This document shows positions 19,112 to 28,346 of a stretch of 64,000 bases of DNA, piece by piece. Position 1 is the stretch's first letter, and each line of letters starts with the position of its first letter. A program made the translations under genes and the position numbers. The stretch is from positions 1 to 64,000 of the forward strand of contig CAMUBY010000006.1 of NCBI GenBank assembly GCA_947087265.1. Reading direction: 5' to 3'. The stretch is from an uncultured Clostridia bacterium (lineage in GTDB: Bacteria > Bacillota > Clostridia > Christensenellales > Borkfalkiaceae). Below the pieces are notes generated by a model. It was not told where the DNA came from and did no database searches. It saw nothing but the letters and a program-made list of their open reading frames with translations.

Positions 19112-19965
19112 GCGTACCCAAAGAACAGGCAGAAGTCCTCTTAGAGGCAATGCCTTATATCCAAAAATACCAAAATAAAATTTTGGTTATCAAGTACGGC
19201 GGAAACGCAATGCTGAACGACGAGTTCAAGCAATCCGTTATGCGTGATTTGACGCTTTTGCGGTTTGTCGGCATTCAAATTGTGCTCGTACACGGCGGCG
19301 GCCCCGAAATTTCCCAAACGTTAAATCGCATGGGGATAGAATCGCGTTTTGTAAACGGACTCCGTTATACGGATAAAGAAACGGCGGAAGTCGTCAGAAT
19401 GGTGCTTGCGGGAAAAGTAAATAAAGAACTCGTCCACATGATTTGCTCTCAAGGCGCAAAAGCTTTGGGACTTTGCGGCATTGACGGCGGACTTTTGCTC
19501 TGCAAGAAAGAAAGTGAAGAATTGGGGTTTGTCGGGAAAATCGAGCAAGTACAGACCGACGTAATTTTAGACGCATTGAACTGCGGTTATCTTCCCGTCA
19601 TTTCTACCGTCGGCTACGACGAAGAGGGAAATATTTATAACGTGAACGCGGATACGGCCGCTTCGGCAATCGCAGGCGCGCTCAAAGCGGAGAGTTTGAT
19701 TTTAATGACGGATATCCGCGGGCTTCTTCGGAATAAAGACGAGGAAGAGAGTCTTATCAACAAGGTATATGTTTCCGACATTCCTTCCCTTGAAAAAGAG
19801 GGCGTTATTTCGGGTGGTATGATTCCAAAAGTGCACTGTTGCAGAGATGCAATCCGAAACGGCGTGAATCGTGTTTTCATTACCGACGGACGCGTAAAAC
19901 ATTCTATTTTATTGGAACTGCTTTCCGATGAGGGATACGGTACCATGTTTGTAAAAGGTGACTGA
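19108..19965 (+). CDS. argB: acetylglutamate kinase
   Basis: 285 residues. Phosphorylates N-acetylglutamate. Substrate and ATP motifs VIKYGGNAMLND (about 27-38), VLVHGGGPEIS (about 59-69) and the NVNADTAASAIAGAL segment (about 177-191) are present. TTG start overlapping the argJ stop by four bases, so translation is coupled. Confidence 0.94.
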   Translation: MSVPKEQAEVLLEAMPYIQKYQNKILVIKYGGNAMLNDEFKQSVMRDLTLLRFVGIQIVLVHGGGPEISQTLNRMGIESRFVNGLRYTDKETAEVVRMVLAGKVNKELVHMICSQGAKALGLCGIDGGLLLCKKESEELGFVGKIEQVQTDVILDALNCGYLPVISTVGYDEEGNIYNVNADTAASAIAGALKAESLILMTDIRGLLRNKDEEESLINKVYVSDIPSLEKEGVISGGMIPKVHCCRDAIRNGVNRVFITDGRVKHSILLELLSDEGYGTMFVKGD

Positions 19966-19985
19966 TATTTTTCGGGTCACTTTTT
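19953..19985 (+). terminator. terminator/attenuator-like hairpin between argB and argD
   Basis: AAAAGGTGAC...GTCACTTTTT, with the argB stop codon inside the loop. The arm is short and expression continues downstream, so partial attenuation is more likely than full termination. Confidence 0.5.
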
Positions 19986-19998
19986 CTATGGAGAAAGC

Positions 19999-21159
19999 AT
20001 GAATTTTGATGAAATTAAACAATTAGACGATTTATACGGCGCGGAAACGTTTTCGCGTTATCCCGTTGCACTTGTGAGCGGTAAGGGTGCAACGCTTAAG
20101 GATAGCGAAGGGAAGCGTTATATTGATTTCGGCGCAGGCATCGGGGTCAATATTTTCGGCGTGAACGACGAGGAATGGAAACAAGCCGTCATCGGACAGC
20201 TCAACCGTATTCAGCACGCGAGTAATCTCTATTATGCGGAGCCGCAGGCGCGGCTTATGGAACTTCTGTGCAAGCGAACGGGGGCAAAGCGCGTGTTCTT
20301 TGCTAATTCTGGCGCGGAGGCAAACGAGTGCGCGTTTAAGGCGGCTCGGAAATATTCTTTCAGCAAATACGGAGGGGGCAGAAGTAAAATCATTTCCCTC
20401 AATCAAAGTTTTCACGGCAGAACGCTTTTTACGCTCACTGCTACGGGGCAGGACTCATTTCACCGCTATTTTGACCCGTTCGTACCGAACGTCGTCAGTG
20501 TAGACGCAAACATGGAAAGCGTACGGAAAGAAATAAACGGAGCGTGTGCCGTTGTTATTGAGCCGATTCAGGGCGAAAGCGGTGTAACAGTGCTGAACAA
20601 AGAATTTGTACGTGCTTTGGAATCGTTTTGCCGAGAAAAAGATGTTGTGCTCATTGTGGACGAAGTGCAGACGGGGAACGGCAGAACGGGAAAATTGTAT
20701 GCCTATGAACACTTCGGTATTACACCTGATATTGTCACGACTGCAAAGGGAATTGCAGGCGGTTTGCCGTTCGGCGCGTGCCTTTTTTTTGAAAAGACAG
20801 AACATACGCTCTCGGCAGGCGACCACGGGTCTACGTTTGGCGGAAATCCCGTATGCTGTGCGGCGGCAATTAATGTGATTTCCCGACTTACGGAAGAGTT
20901 GCTTCTCGAAGTGCAGGGCAAGAGTGACTATTTACGCGCCAAACTACGGCTCACGGACGGCGTGAAAGCGGTGACGGGGCTCGGTTTTATGATTGGCTTG
21001 GAAACGGAAAAAAACGCCAAAGAAGTTGCAAACGAATGCCTGAAAAGGGGGCTTTTAGTGCTCACGGCGCATGAGAGATTAAGATTGCTTCCGCCGCTCA
21101 CAATTACCAAAAACGAAATGGACGAAGGGCTTAGCGTATTAAAAGAGGTATTGAAATGA
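19999..21159 (+). CDS. argD: acetylornithine aminotransferase
   Basis: 386-residue class III PLP aminotransferase. FANSGAEANECAFKAARK (about 98-115), the Asp of VDEVQTGNGRTG (about 218-229) and the PLP lysine in TTAKGIAGG (about 250) are visible. Converts N-acetylglutamate semialdehyde to N-acetylornithine. Preceded by GGAGAAAGC; overlaps argF by ATGA. Confidence 0.93.
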   Translation: MNFDEIKQLDDLYGAETFSRYPVALVSGKGATLKDSEGKRYIDFGAGIGVNIFGVNDEEWKQAVIGQLNRIQHASNLYYAEPQARLMELLCKRTGAKRVFFANSGAEANECAFKAARKYSFSKYGGGRSKIISLNQSFHGRTLFTLTATGQDSFHRYFDPFVPNVVSVDANMESVRKEINGACAVVIEPIQGESGVTVLNKEFVRALESFCREKDVVLIVDEVQTGNGRTGKLYAYEHFGITPDIVTTAKGIAGGLPFGACLFFEKTEHTLSAGDHGSTFGGNPVCCAAAINVISRLTEELLLEVQGKSDYLRAKLRLTDGVKAVTGLGFMIGLETEKNAKEVANECLKRGLLVLTAHERLRLLPPLTITKNEMDEGLSVLKEVLK

Positions 21160-22058
21160 AACACTTATTAAAACTCATGGACTTATCGCGCGAGGAGATA
21201 CTCTCCGTTCTCAATCTTGCCGACCAACTCAAATACGAACGCAAACACGGTGTTTCGGGCGATTATTTGAAAGGGAAAAAACTCGGCATGATTTTTCAGA
21301 AGTCGTCTACGCGGACGCGCGTTTCGTTTGAAACGGGCATGTACGAACTCGGCGGTTATGCGCTGTTCCTTTCCAACCGCGATTTGCAAATCGGACGCGG
21401 CGAGCCGGTAGAAGATACCGCGCGCGTACTTTCGCGCTATCTCGACGGCATTATGATTCGCACGTTTGAACAGAAGGAAGTAGAGGATTTGGCAAAATAC
21501 GGCTCGATTCCCGTCATCAACGGATTGACCGATTATTGCCACCCCTGTCAAGTACTTGCCGACCTCATGACGATACGCGAACGCAAAGGCTCCTTTAAGG
21601 GCTTGAGAATGTGCTTTATCGGCGACGGAAATAATATGGCAAACTCGCTTATGGTGGGGGCAATCAAAACGAAAATGAGTTTTGCAATCGCTTGTCCAAA
21701 AGGTTATGAGCCGAACGGCGAACTTATGCAATGGGCAAAACGCGAAGGCGAATTTTTATTGACCGATAATGTGGAAGAAGCGGCAAAAGACGCTGACGTT
21801 TTGATTACCGACGTTTGGGCTTCCATGGGACAGGAAGAAGAAAAACAGAAGCGGTCGGCAATCTTCAAAGATTATCAGATAAACGAAACGCTCATGAAAG
21901 CGGCAAAGAAAGATGCCATGGTGTTGCACTGTCTGCCCGCTCACCGCGGCGAAGAAATTACGGCGGACGTATTAGAAGCGCATGCGGACGAAATCTTTGA
22001 AGAAGCGGAAAACCGCCTTCATGCACAAAAAGCAGTACTTTGTAAATTGTTAAAATAA
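21156..22058 (+). CDS. argF: ornithine carbamoyltransferase
   Basis: 300 residues. Carbamoyl-phosphate site SSTRTRVSFE (about 48-57), HPCQVLADLMT (about 128-138) and the ornithine-site HCLPAHRGEEI (about 258-268). Makes citrulline from ornithine. Directly upstream of its carbamoyl-phosphate source carAB. Confidence 0.95.
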   Translation: MKHLLKLMDLSREEILSVLNLADQLKYERKHGVSGDYLKGKKLGMIFQKSSTRTRVSFETGMYELGGYALFLSNRDLQIGRGEPVEDTARVLSRYLDGIMIRTFEQKEVEDLAKYGSIPVINGLTDYCHPCQVLADLMTIRERKGSFKGLRMCFIGDGNNMANSLMVGAIKTKMSFAIACPKGYEPNGELMQWAKREGEFLLTDNVEEAAKDADVLITDVWASMGQEEEKQKRSAIFKDYQINETLMKAAKKDAMVLHCLPAHRGEEITADVLEAHADEIFEEAENRLHAQKAVLCKLLK

Positions 22059-22077
22059 ATTCGGAAGAGGATTACGA

Positions 22078-23139
22078 ATGGATAAAAAAGTTTACCTAAC
22101 GCTACAAAACGGCAAGGTGTTCGAGGGTTACTCCTTCGGACAGGAACGGGAAGTCATCGGCGAACTCGTGTTTACCACGGGTATGACGGGCTATCTCGAA
22201 ACGCTCACCGACCCCAGTTATTACGGTCAAATCGTCGCACAGACCTTTCCGCTCATCGGCAACTACGGCGTCATCAAAGAAGATTTTGAGAGCGCGCACA
22301 GTTGGGTGTCGGGCTATATCGTGCGCGAAAAGTGCGATATGCCCTCCAATTTCCGCTGCGGCGGTACTCTGGAAGAGTTTTTGAAAGAGCAGGGCATTCC
22401 TGCGGTCTACGGTATCGATACGCGTGAACTTACGAGAATCGTGCGCGAAACGGGCGTTATGAATGCGGCGATTACCTTCCGCCCTCTGAAAGATTTTACG
22501 GCACTCAATGCTTACCGTATTAAAGATGCCGTTCGTTCCGTTACCGACGATAAAGTTAACGAAACAGGTGATAAGAACGGATTGCACGTTGTGCTCTATA
22601 ACTTCGGCGCAAAATCGAATATCGAACGCGAACTCGTAAAACGCGGGTGTAAGGTGACCATTGTTCCTGCCAATTATTCGGCGGAAGAGGTTCTGAAACT
22701 CAATCCGCAGGGAATTATGCTTGCCAATGGTCCCGGCGACCCTGCCGAGAATACCGAAATAATAGAAAATATCAGAAAACTTATCAATAAAAAACCCATA
22801 TTCGGAATTTGCCTCGGACATCAGTTATTCGCCCTTGCCATGGGCGGTAAAACCCGCAAGATGAAATACGGTCACCGCGGTGCGAACCAGCCCGTGAAAC
22901 AGCTTTCTACGGGGCGCGTATTTATCTCTTCCCAGAACCACGGTTACGAGGTGGTAAGTGAATCGCTTCCCAGCGGTCAACTCAGTTTTGTAAATGTGAA
23001 CGACGGTACTTGCGAAGGAATCGACTATCCTGAAGTCAACGCGTTTACCGTGCAGTTCCACCCCGAAGCGTGCGGCGGTCCGCACGATGCAAATTACTTG
23101 TTCGATGAATTCATTGCCCGTATGAAGAAGGAGAAATAA
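22078..23139 (+). CDS. carA: carbamoyl-phosphate synthase small subunit
   Basis: 353 residues. Glutaminase subunit: N-terminal CPSase domain (TGMTGYLETLTDPSYYGQI, about 35-53) and class I amidotransferase with Cys in GICLGHQLFALAMGG (about 243-257) and HPEA near residue 333. Hydrolyses glutamine and channels ammonia to CarB, whose gene begins one base after the stop. Confidence 0.96.
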   Translation: MDKKVYLTLQNGKVFEGYSFGQEREVIGELVFTTGMTGYLETLTDPSYYGQIVAQTFPLIGNYGVIKEDFESAHSWVSGYIVREKCDMPSNFRCGGTLEEFLKEQGIPAVYGIDTRELTRIVRETGVMNAAITFRPLKDFTALNAYRIKDAVRSVTDDKVNETGDKNGLHVVLYNFGAKSNIERELVKRGCKVTIVPANYSAEEVLKLNPQGIMLANGPGDPAENTEIIENIRKLINKKPIFGICLGHQLFALAMGGKTRKMKYGHRGANQPVKQLSTGRVFISSQNHGYEVVSESLPSGQLSFVNVNDGTCEGIDYPEVNAFTVQFHPEACGGPHDANYLFDEFIARMKKEK

Positions 23140-23140
23140 T

Positions 23141-26100
23141 ATGCCGAAGAGAAGCGATATTAAAAAAGTACTGGTTATCGGTTCAGGTCCCATAGTTATC
23201 GGTCAGGCGGCTGAGTTCGACTATGCAGGCGCACAGGCGTGCCGCGTTTTGAAAAAGGCGGGCGTTAACGTGGTGCTCTGCAATTCCAACCCCGCAACGA
23301 TTATGACGGACAAAATGCTTGCGGACGAAATCTATCTCGAACCGCTCACGGAAGACAGCCTTAAACGGATTATTATTAAAGAACGCCCTGACTCTCTGCT
23401 TGCATCACTCGGCGGGCAGACAGGTCTTACCATGGGCTGTAAACTCGCCAAATCGGGCTTCCTCGACGAATGGGGGGTCAAACTCATCGGTACGAAACTC
23501 GACGCTATCGACCGCGCGGAAGACAGAGAACTGTTCAAGGAAACGATGAACAAACTCAACCAGCCCGTAGTTCCTTCCGACGTCGCTTATACGGAAGACG
23601 AATGCGTAGAGATTGCCGAAAAACTCGGCTATCCCGTCATTGTACGCCCCGCATTTACGCTCGGCGGCGCAGGGGGCGGCGTTGCCAAGGACGAAGAAGA
23701 ACTCCGTCTGATTTCGCATAACGGCTTGATGCTTTCACCGATTACGCAGGTGTTAATCGAAAAGTATATCGGCGGCTGGAAAGAGATTGAATTTGAAGTA
23801 CTGCGTGACGGCGCGGGCAACGTTTTAACGGTGTGCTCCATGGAAAACTTCGACCCCGTCGGCATTCATACGGGCGATTCTATCGTCATTGCGCCTGCCG
23901 TGACGCTTGCGGATAAAGAATATCAGATGCTCCGTACCGCTTCGCTCGACATTATTACCGAGCTCGGTATCGAAGGCGGATGTAACTGCCAGTTTGCACT
24001 CAATCCAGACAGTTTCGAATACGCTGTCATTGAAGTCAATCCGCGCGTATCACGCTCTTCCGCGCTTGCAAGTAAGGCGACGGGTTACCCGATTGCAAAA
24101 GTCGCTACGATGATTGCGCTCGGCTATACGCTTGACGAAATCAAAAACGAAGTCACTGGTAAAACCTACGCTTGCTTTGAGCCCGCTATCGACTACGTGG
24201 TCGTTAAACTTCCCAAATGGCCGTTCGATAAATTCCTGTACGCAGGTAGAACGCTCGGTTCGCGCATGAAGGCAACGGGAGAAGTGATGGCTATCGGCTC
24301 GTCTTTCGAGCAGGCGATTATGAAAGCTGTGCGCGGCGCTGAAATTTCTCTCAATACGCTCAATCACCCCAAATTTATCGGTCGACCCGCGGAGGAGTTG
24401 GAACAGGAACTTTATAAGATGACGGACGAACGGTTATTTGCCGTATATGCCGCACTCCATGCAGGAATATCTGCGGATAAAATCTTTGAAATCACGAAAA
24501 TCGACCGTTGGTTTGTCAACAAACTTAAAAACCTTGTCGATTATGAAAAGAAAATCAAGGACACGAAACTTGACCGCGAAACTTACGAAGAGGGGAAACG
24601 GCTTGGCTATCCCGATAAGGCGCTCGAAACATTGAGCGGAAACGAACTTCCCAAGCACCGCCGCGCCTGCTTCAAAATGGTGGATACCTGCGCCGCAGAA
24701 TTCTCGGCGCAAACGCCTTACTTCTATTCGACTTACGACGATGTGGCGCACGACGAAGCAAAACCGTTTGTGAGCGCTAGCACCAAAAAACGCGTGATTG
24801 TAATCGGGTCGGGTCCTATCCGTATCGGACAGGGGATTGAATTCGACTATTCGTCCGTGCACTGCGTCTGGACGCTTAAAGAACTCGGTTACGAAGTCGT
24901 TATTATCAACAACAACCCCGAAACGGTTTCTACCGACTTCGATACGGCGGACAGGCTCTACTTTGAACCGCTGACTCCCGAGGACGTGCAAAACGTTATC
25001 GATATGGAAAAACCCTACGGGGTGGTCATCACGTTCGGCGGACAGACGGCAATTAAACTCTGCGGCTATCTTGCGAAGAAGGGCGTTCGCATTTTGGGTA
25101 CGAGCGCAGACAGCGTGGATATGGCGGAGGACAGAGAGCGCTTCGACGCGCTTCTCGAACAGTTCCATATCGCACGCCCGAAGGGGCTCACTGTCATGAC
25201 AAAAGAGGAGGCGATTCAAGCTGCTGAAAAACTCGGTTATCCCGTACTTCTGCGCCCGTCTTACGTGATAGGCGGTCAGAATATGACGATTGCGTTTACC
25301 GAAAACGATATTTCGCGTTATATGGACGTCATTTTGGCGCAGCACATCGAAAATCCCGTGCTTTGCGATAAATACCTCATGGGTACGGAACTCGAAGTGG
25401 ACGCGATTTCCGACGGCGTAGACGTGCTCATTCCGGGTATCATGCAGCATATCGAACGTGCCGGTGTGCACTCGGGCGACTCTATTGCGGTCTATCCGCC
25501 TTACCACCTGAGCGACGCTATGCTCAAAAATATTGTGGATATTTCCACCAAACTTGCGCTGAGCCTGAAAACGAAAGGTCTTATCAATATTCAATATCTG
25601 ATTTACCAGAACCAACTCTACGTCATTGAAGTCAATCCGCGCGCGTCGCGTACCATTCCTTACATTTCTAAGGTTACGGGCGTGCCGATGGTGGAACTTG
25701 CCACCAAAATTATGGTGGGGGCGAAACTTAAAAAACTCGGCTTCGGAACGGGTCTCTACCCCAATTCGCCGTACGTTGCGGTGAAAGTTCCCGTATTCAG
25801 TTTTGAAAAGTTGAACGACGTCAACTCGCAACTCGGACCTGAAATGAAATCGACGGGCGAAGTGCTCGGCATTGGTAAAACCATAGAGGAAGCGCTCTTT
25901 AAGGGACTTGTTTCGGCTGGTTTCAAAATGTGTCACCCGACGCACGACAAACCCGTAGGCGTTTATTTCACAATCAACGACCAGGATAAGTTCGAGATTG
26001 TATCCATTGCTAAAAAGTTTTCAGATTTAGGATGTAATATTTACGCGACGGCGGGCACGGCGAAGGTCATTTCTGACCTCGGTATTGACGTCACCGTTGT

Positions 26101-27196
26101 AGACCGCTTGAAAGCAACCAAGCAGGTTTCCAAGCTTATGGACGAGGGCAAAATCGACTATATCATTTACACAGGGAAAACGGACGTCGATTCCATTGCA
26201 GACTATATCGAACTTCATCACCATGCAATTCTGCTCGGAATTACCGTGCTTACCTCGCTCGACACTGCTAATGCGCTCTGCGATATTATTGCGAGCAAGT
26301 TTACGGAATACAATACGGAACTTGTGGATATCAACAATTTGCGCACCAAAAAGACGGAACTTACCTTCACTAAAATGCAGGCTTGCGGAAACGACTATAT
26401 CTATTTTGAAGATTTGGAAGGCAAGATTACCTGCCCCGAATCGCTTGCCGTGAACTTTGTTAACCGTCATTTCGGAATCGGCGGCGACGGCATTGTACTC
26501 ATTCAGAAATCGGACGTTGCCGACGCGAAAATGCTGATTTACAATCAGGACGGTACAGAGGGGCTCATGGCAGGGAATGCTATCCGCTGTGTGGGGAAAT
26601 ACCTTTATGAGAACGGAATTGTTCCCAAACCCTGCATGAACATTGAAACGGTGAGCGGCGTAAGGGAAGTGAAAGTCTATTCTTTCGGTGGAAAAGTGAC
26701 GAGCGCGAGCGTAAATCTGGGCAATGCAGTCCTTGCCGGAAAGAGCATTCCTTCGGTTTGGGAAAGCGAGCAGGTTGTCGGTGAAACGATTGAAATCGAC
26801 GGCACAGAATATCAAGTGACGCTTGTAAACTTAGGCAACCCTCATTGCGTGATATTCTGCAACAAGGTTGAAGATATTCCCATTGAAACGCTCGGTCAAA
26901 AGATTGAAAACAGTTCTTATTTCCCGCATAAAACGAATGTGGAATTTGTCCGCGTTGTGAACGGAAGTACTCTGAAAATGCGCTGTTGGGAGCGCGGAAA
27001 CGGCGAAACGCTTGCGTGCGGCACTGGCGCGGGTGCGGCGGCTGTTGCGGCGGTTTTGAACGGTTATTGCAATAAGGACACCGACGTAACCGTAAAAGCG
27101 CTCGGCGGCGACTTAATCGTAAAATACAAATCGAACGGCTCTGTAACGCTTGCAGGAAACGTCATGAAAGTGTATGAGGGCAAAGTAGAGTTCTAA
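23141..27196 (+). CDS. carB: carbamoyl-phosphate synthase large subunit fused to DapF-like domain
   Basis: 1351 residues in one uninterrupted frame. Residues 1-1070 are a complete CarB: two ATP-grasp halves (VIGSGPIVIGQAAEFDYAG near 10 and VIGSGPIRIGQGIEFDYSS near 550) and an MGS-like allosteric domain to about 1065. From about 1073 a full diaminopimelate epimerase fold follows: QACGNDYIYF, FGIGGDGIVL, LMAGNAIRC and GNGETLACGTGAG. The first catalytic Cys of DapF is Ala1144 here (GCA codon, 26570-26572), whereas the second, Cys1293, remains. A normal dapF lies 18 kb upstream. The extra domain is therefore unlikely to be an ordinary epimerase and may be structural, regulatory or ligand-binding. 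Confidence 0.93.
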   Translation: MPKRSDIKKVLVIGSGPIVIGQAAEFDYAGAQACRVLKKAGVNVVLCNSNPATIMTDKMLADEIYLEPLTEDSLKRIIIKERPDSLLASLGGQTGLTMGCKLAKSGFLDEWGVKLIGTKLDAIDRAEDRELFKETMNKLNQPVVPSDVAYTEDECVEIAEKLGYPVIVRPAFTLGGAGGGVAKDEEELRLISHNGLMLSPITQVLIEKYIGGWKEIEFEVLRDGAGNVLTVCSMENFDPVGIHTGDSIVIAPAVTLADKEYQMLRTASLDIITELGIEGGCNCQFALNPDSFEYAVIEVNPRVSRSSALASKATGYPIAKVATMIALGYTLDEIKNEVTGKTYACFEPAIDYVVVKLPKWPFDKFLYAGRTLGSRMKATGEVMAIGSSFEQAIMKAVRGAEISLNTLNHPKFIGRPAEELEQELYKMTDERLFAVYAALHAGISADKIFEITKIDRWFVNKLKNLVDYEKKIKDTKLDRETYEEGKRLGYPDKALETLSGNELPKHRRACFKMVDTCAAEFSAQTPYFYSTYDDVAHDEAKPFVSASTKKRVIVIGSGPIRIGQGIEFDYSSVHCVWTLKELGYEVVIINNNPETVSTDFDTADRLYFEPLTPEDVQNVIDMEKPYGVVITFGGQTAIKLCGYLAKKGVRILGTSADSVDMAEDRERFDALLEQFHIARPKGLTVMTKEEAIQAAEKLGYPVLLRPSYVIGGQNMTIAFTENDISRYMDVILAQHIENPVLCDKYLMGTELEVDAISDGVDVLIPGIMQHIERAGVHSGDSIAVYPPYHLSDAMLKNIVDISTKLALSLKTKGLINIQYLIYQNQLYVIEVNPRASRTIPYISKVTGVPMVELATKIMVGAKLKKLGFGTGLYPNSPYVAVKVPVFSFEKLNDVNSQLGPEMKSTGEVLGIGKTIEEALFKGLVSAGFKMCHPTHDKPVGVYFTINDQDKFEIVSIAKKFSDLGCNIYATAGTAKVISDLGIDVTVVDRLKATKQVSKLMDEGKIDYIIYTGKTDVDSIADYIELHHHAILLGITVLTSLDTANALCDIIASKFTEYNTELVDINNLRTKKTELTFTKMQACGNDYIYFEDLEGKITCPESLAVNFVNRHFGIGGDGIVLIQKSDVADAKMLIYNQDGTEGLMAGNAIRCVGKYLYENGIVPKPCMNIETVSGVREVKVYSFGGKVTSASVNLGNAVLAGKSIPSVWESEQVVGETIEIDGTEYQVTLVNLGNPHCVIFCNKVEDIPIETLGQKIENSSYFPHKTNVEFVRVVNGSTLKMRCWERGNGETLACGTGAGAAAVAAVLNGYCNKDTDVTVKALGGDLIVKYKSNGSVTLAGNVMKVYEGKVEF

Positions 27197-27225
27197 CCGT
27201 TAAGTAAACGAAGTGTGTTGATTAG

Positions 27226-28344
27226 ATGATTTATTTGGATAATGCGGCGACAGCGCCCTTAAACGAAAAGGCATTTCTGCGCGCGAAAGATTTTATTACC
27301 GAATATTTTTATAATCCGTCCGCAAGATACCGTGGGGGAGACGAAATCGCACGGAAATTGAAGTCTGCGCGAAAAGCCGTATTATCGAATATTGCAAATG
27401 ACGGTTTCGATTTGATTTTTACTTCGGGTGGTACGGAGGCGGATAATCAGGCCGTATTTTCCTCGGCGCGGCGCGGCAATGCAGTGGCTACCGCAGGGGA
27501 ACATTCGGCGGTCTATGAATGTTTTACGCAATTAAAATCGCGCGGCGTAGAACCGCGCTTTGCGCCCCTCAACCGAGACGGCAGCGTCAACGAAAGCGAA
27601 CTTCTGCGTTTGATTGACGAAAAAACGACGTTTGTTTCCGTTGTTCACGTGAATAACGAAACGGGAGCCGTAAACGATATATGTGCGATTGCAAAAAAAA
27701 TCAAATCAATCAATCCGCGAATTGTATTTCACAGCGACGGCGTGCAGGCTTACGGAAAAATTCCCGTAAGGCTCACGCAAGATATTGATTTATACAGTAT
27801 CAGCGCCCATAAAATAGGCGCGCTCAAAGGCACGGGCGCGCTCGTTAAAAACAAAACATGTAATCTGCAACCGCTCATATTCGGAGGCGGACAAGAGGGG
27901 AATTTGCGCAGCGGTACGGAAAATACGTTCGGCATTCTTTGCTTCTGCTACGCTGCTGAAGATATTTTACAGAATCTTCGCGAAAACGGAGCAAGACTCA
28001 CTCAATATCGCGAAATGCTATGGGAACTTCTCGAAAAACCGTTGTTTGAGAGAATTTCACCCGATGACGGCTCGCCGTATATCCTCTCGGTTTCGGCTAT
28101 CGGATTGAAAGGAGAGGTGCTACAAAGAATTTTGTGGGATAACGGCGTGGTTGTAGGAACCGGCAGCGCGTGCAGTTCTAAAAAACCGCATAGCCGCGTG
28201 ATTGAGGCGTGCGGATACGGTGCAAAGACGCTCGACGGCGTATTGCGGTTGAGTTTTTCGCCGTTTACCACGCAGGAAGAAATTAAACGTTCCGCGTTTG
28301 AAATCAACCGTGCGGCAAAAGAATTAAAGGAAAGGCTATTTTAA
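27226..28344 (+). CDS. cysteine desulfurase (NifS/IscS-like)
   Basis: 372 residues. PLP enzyme releasing sulfur from cysteine as persulfide. PLP Lys in SISAHKIGALKG (about 193-204) and catalytic Cys in GTGSACSSKKP (about 309-319). Followed after two bases by thiI, the same arrangement as NifZ-ThiI in Bacillus subtilis, so the likely role is sulfur supply for 4-thiouridine in tRNA. Confidence 0.9.
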   Translation: MIYLDNAATAPLNEKAFLRAKDFITEYFYNPSARYRGGDEIARKLKSARKAVLSNIANDGFDLIFTSGGTEADNQAVFSSARRGNAVATAGEHSAVYECFTQLKSRGVEPRFAPLNRDGSVNESELLRLIDEKTTFVSVVHVNNETGAVNDICAIAKKIKSINPRIVFHSDGVQAYGKIPVRLTQDIDLYSISAHKIGALKGTGALVKNKTCNLQPLIFGGGQEGNLRSGTENTFGILCFCYAAEDILQNLRENGARLTQYREMLWELLEKPLFERISPDDGSPYILSVSAIGLKGEVLQRILWDNGVVVGTGSACSSKKPHSRVIEACGYGAKTLDGVLRLSFSPFTTQEEIKRSAFEINRAAKELKERLF

Positions 28345-28346
28345 CT

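Noticed and set aside
24434..25945. Long 503-codon minus-strand frame
   Set aside because: Lies wholly inside carB on the opposite strand; composition is the mirror of the conserved CarB sequence and there is no ribosome-binding site.
23141..27196. CarB-DapF fusion as an annotation artefact of two overlapping genes
   Set aside because: No stop codon, frameshift or ribosome-binding site between the domains; the frame is continuous.
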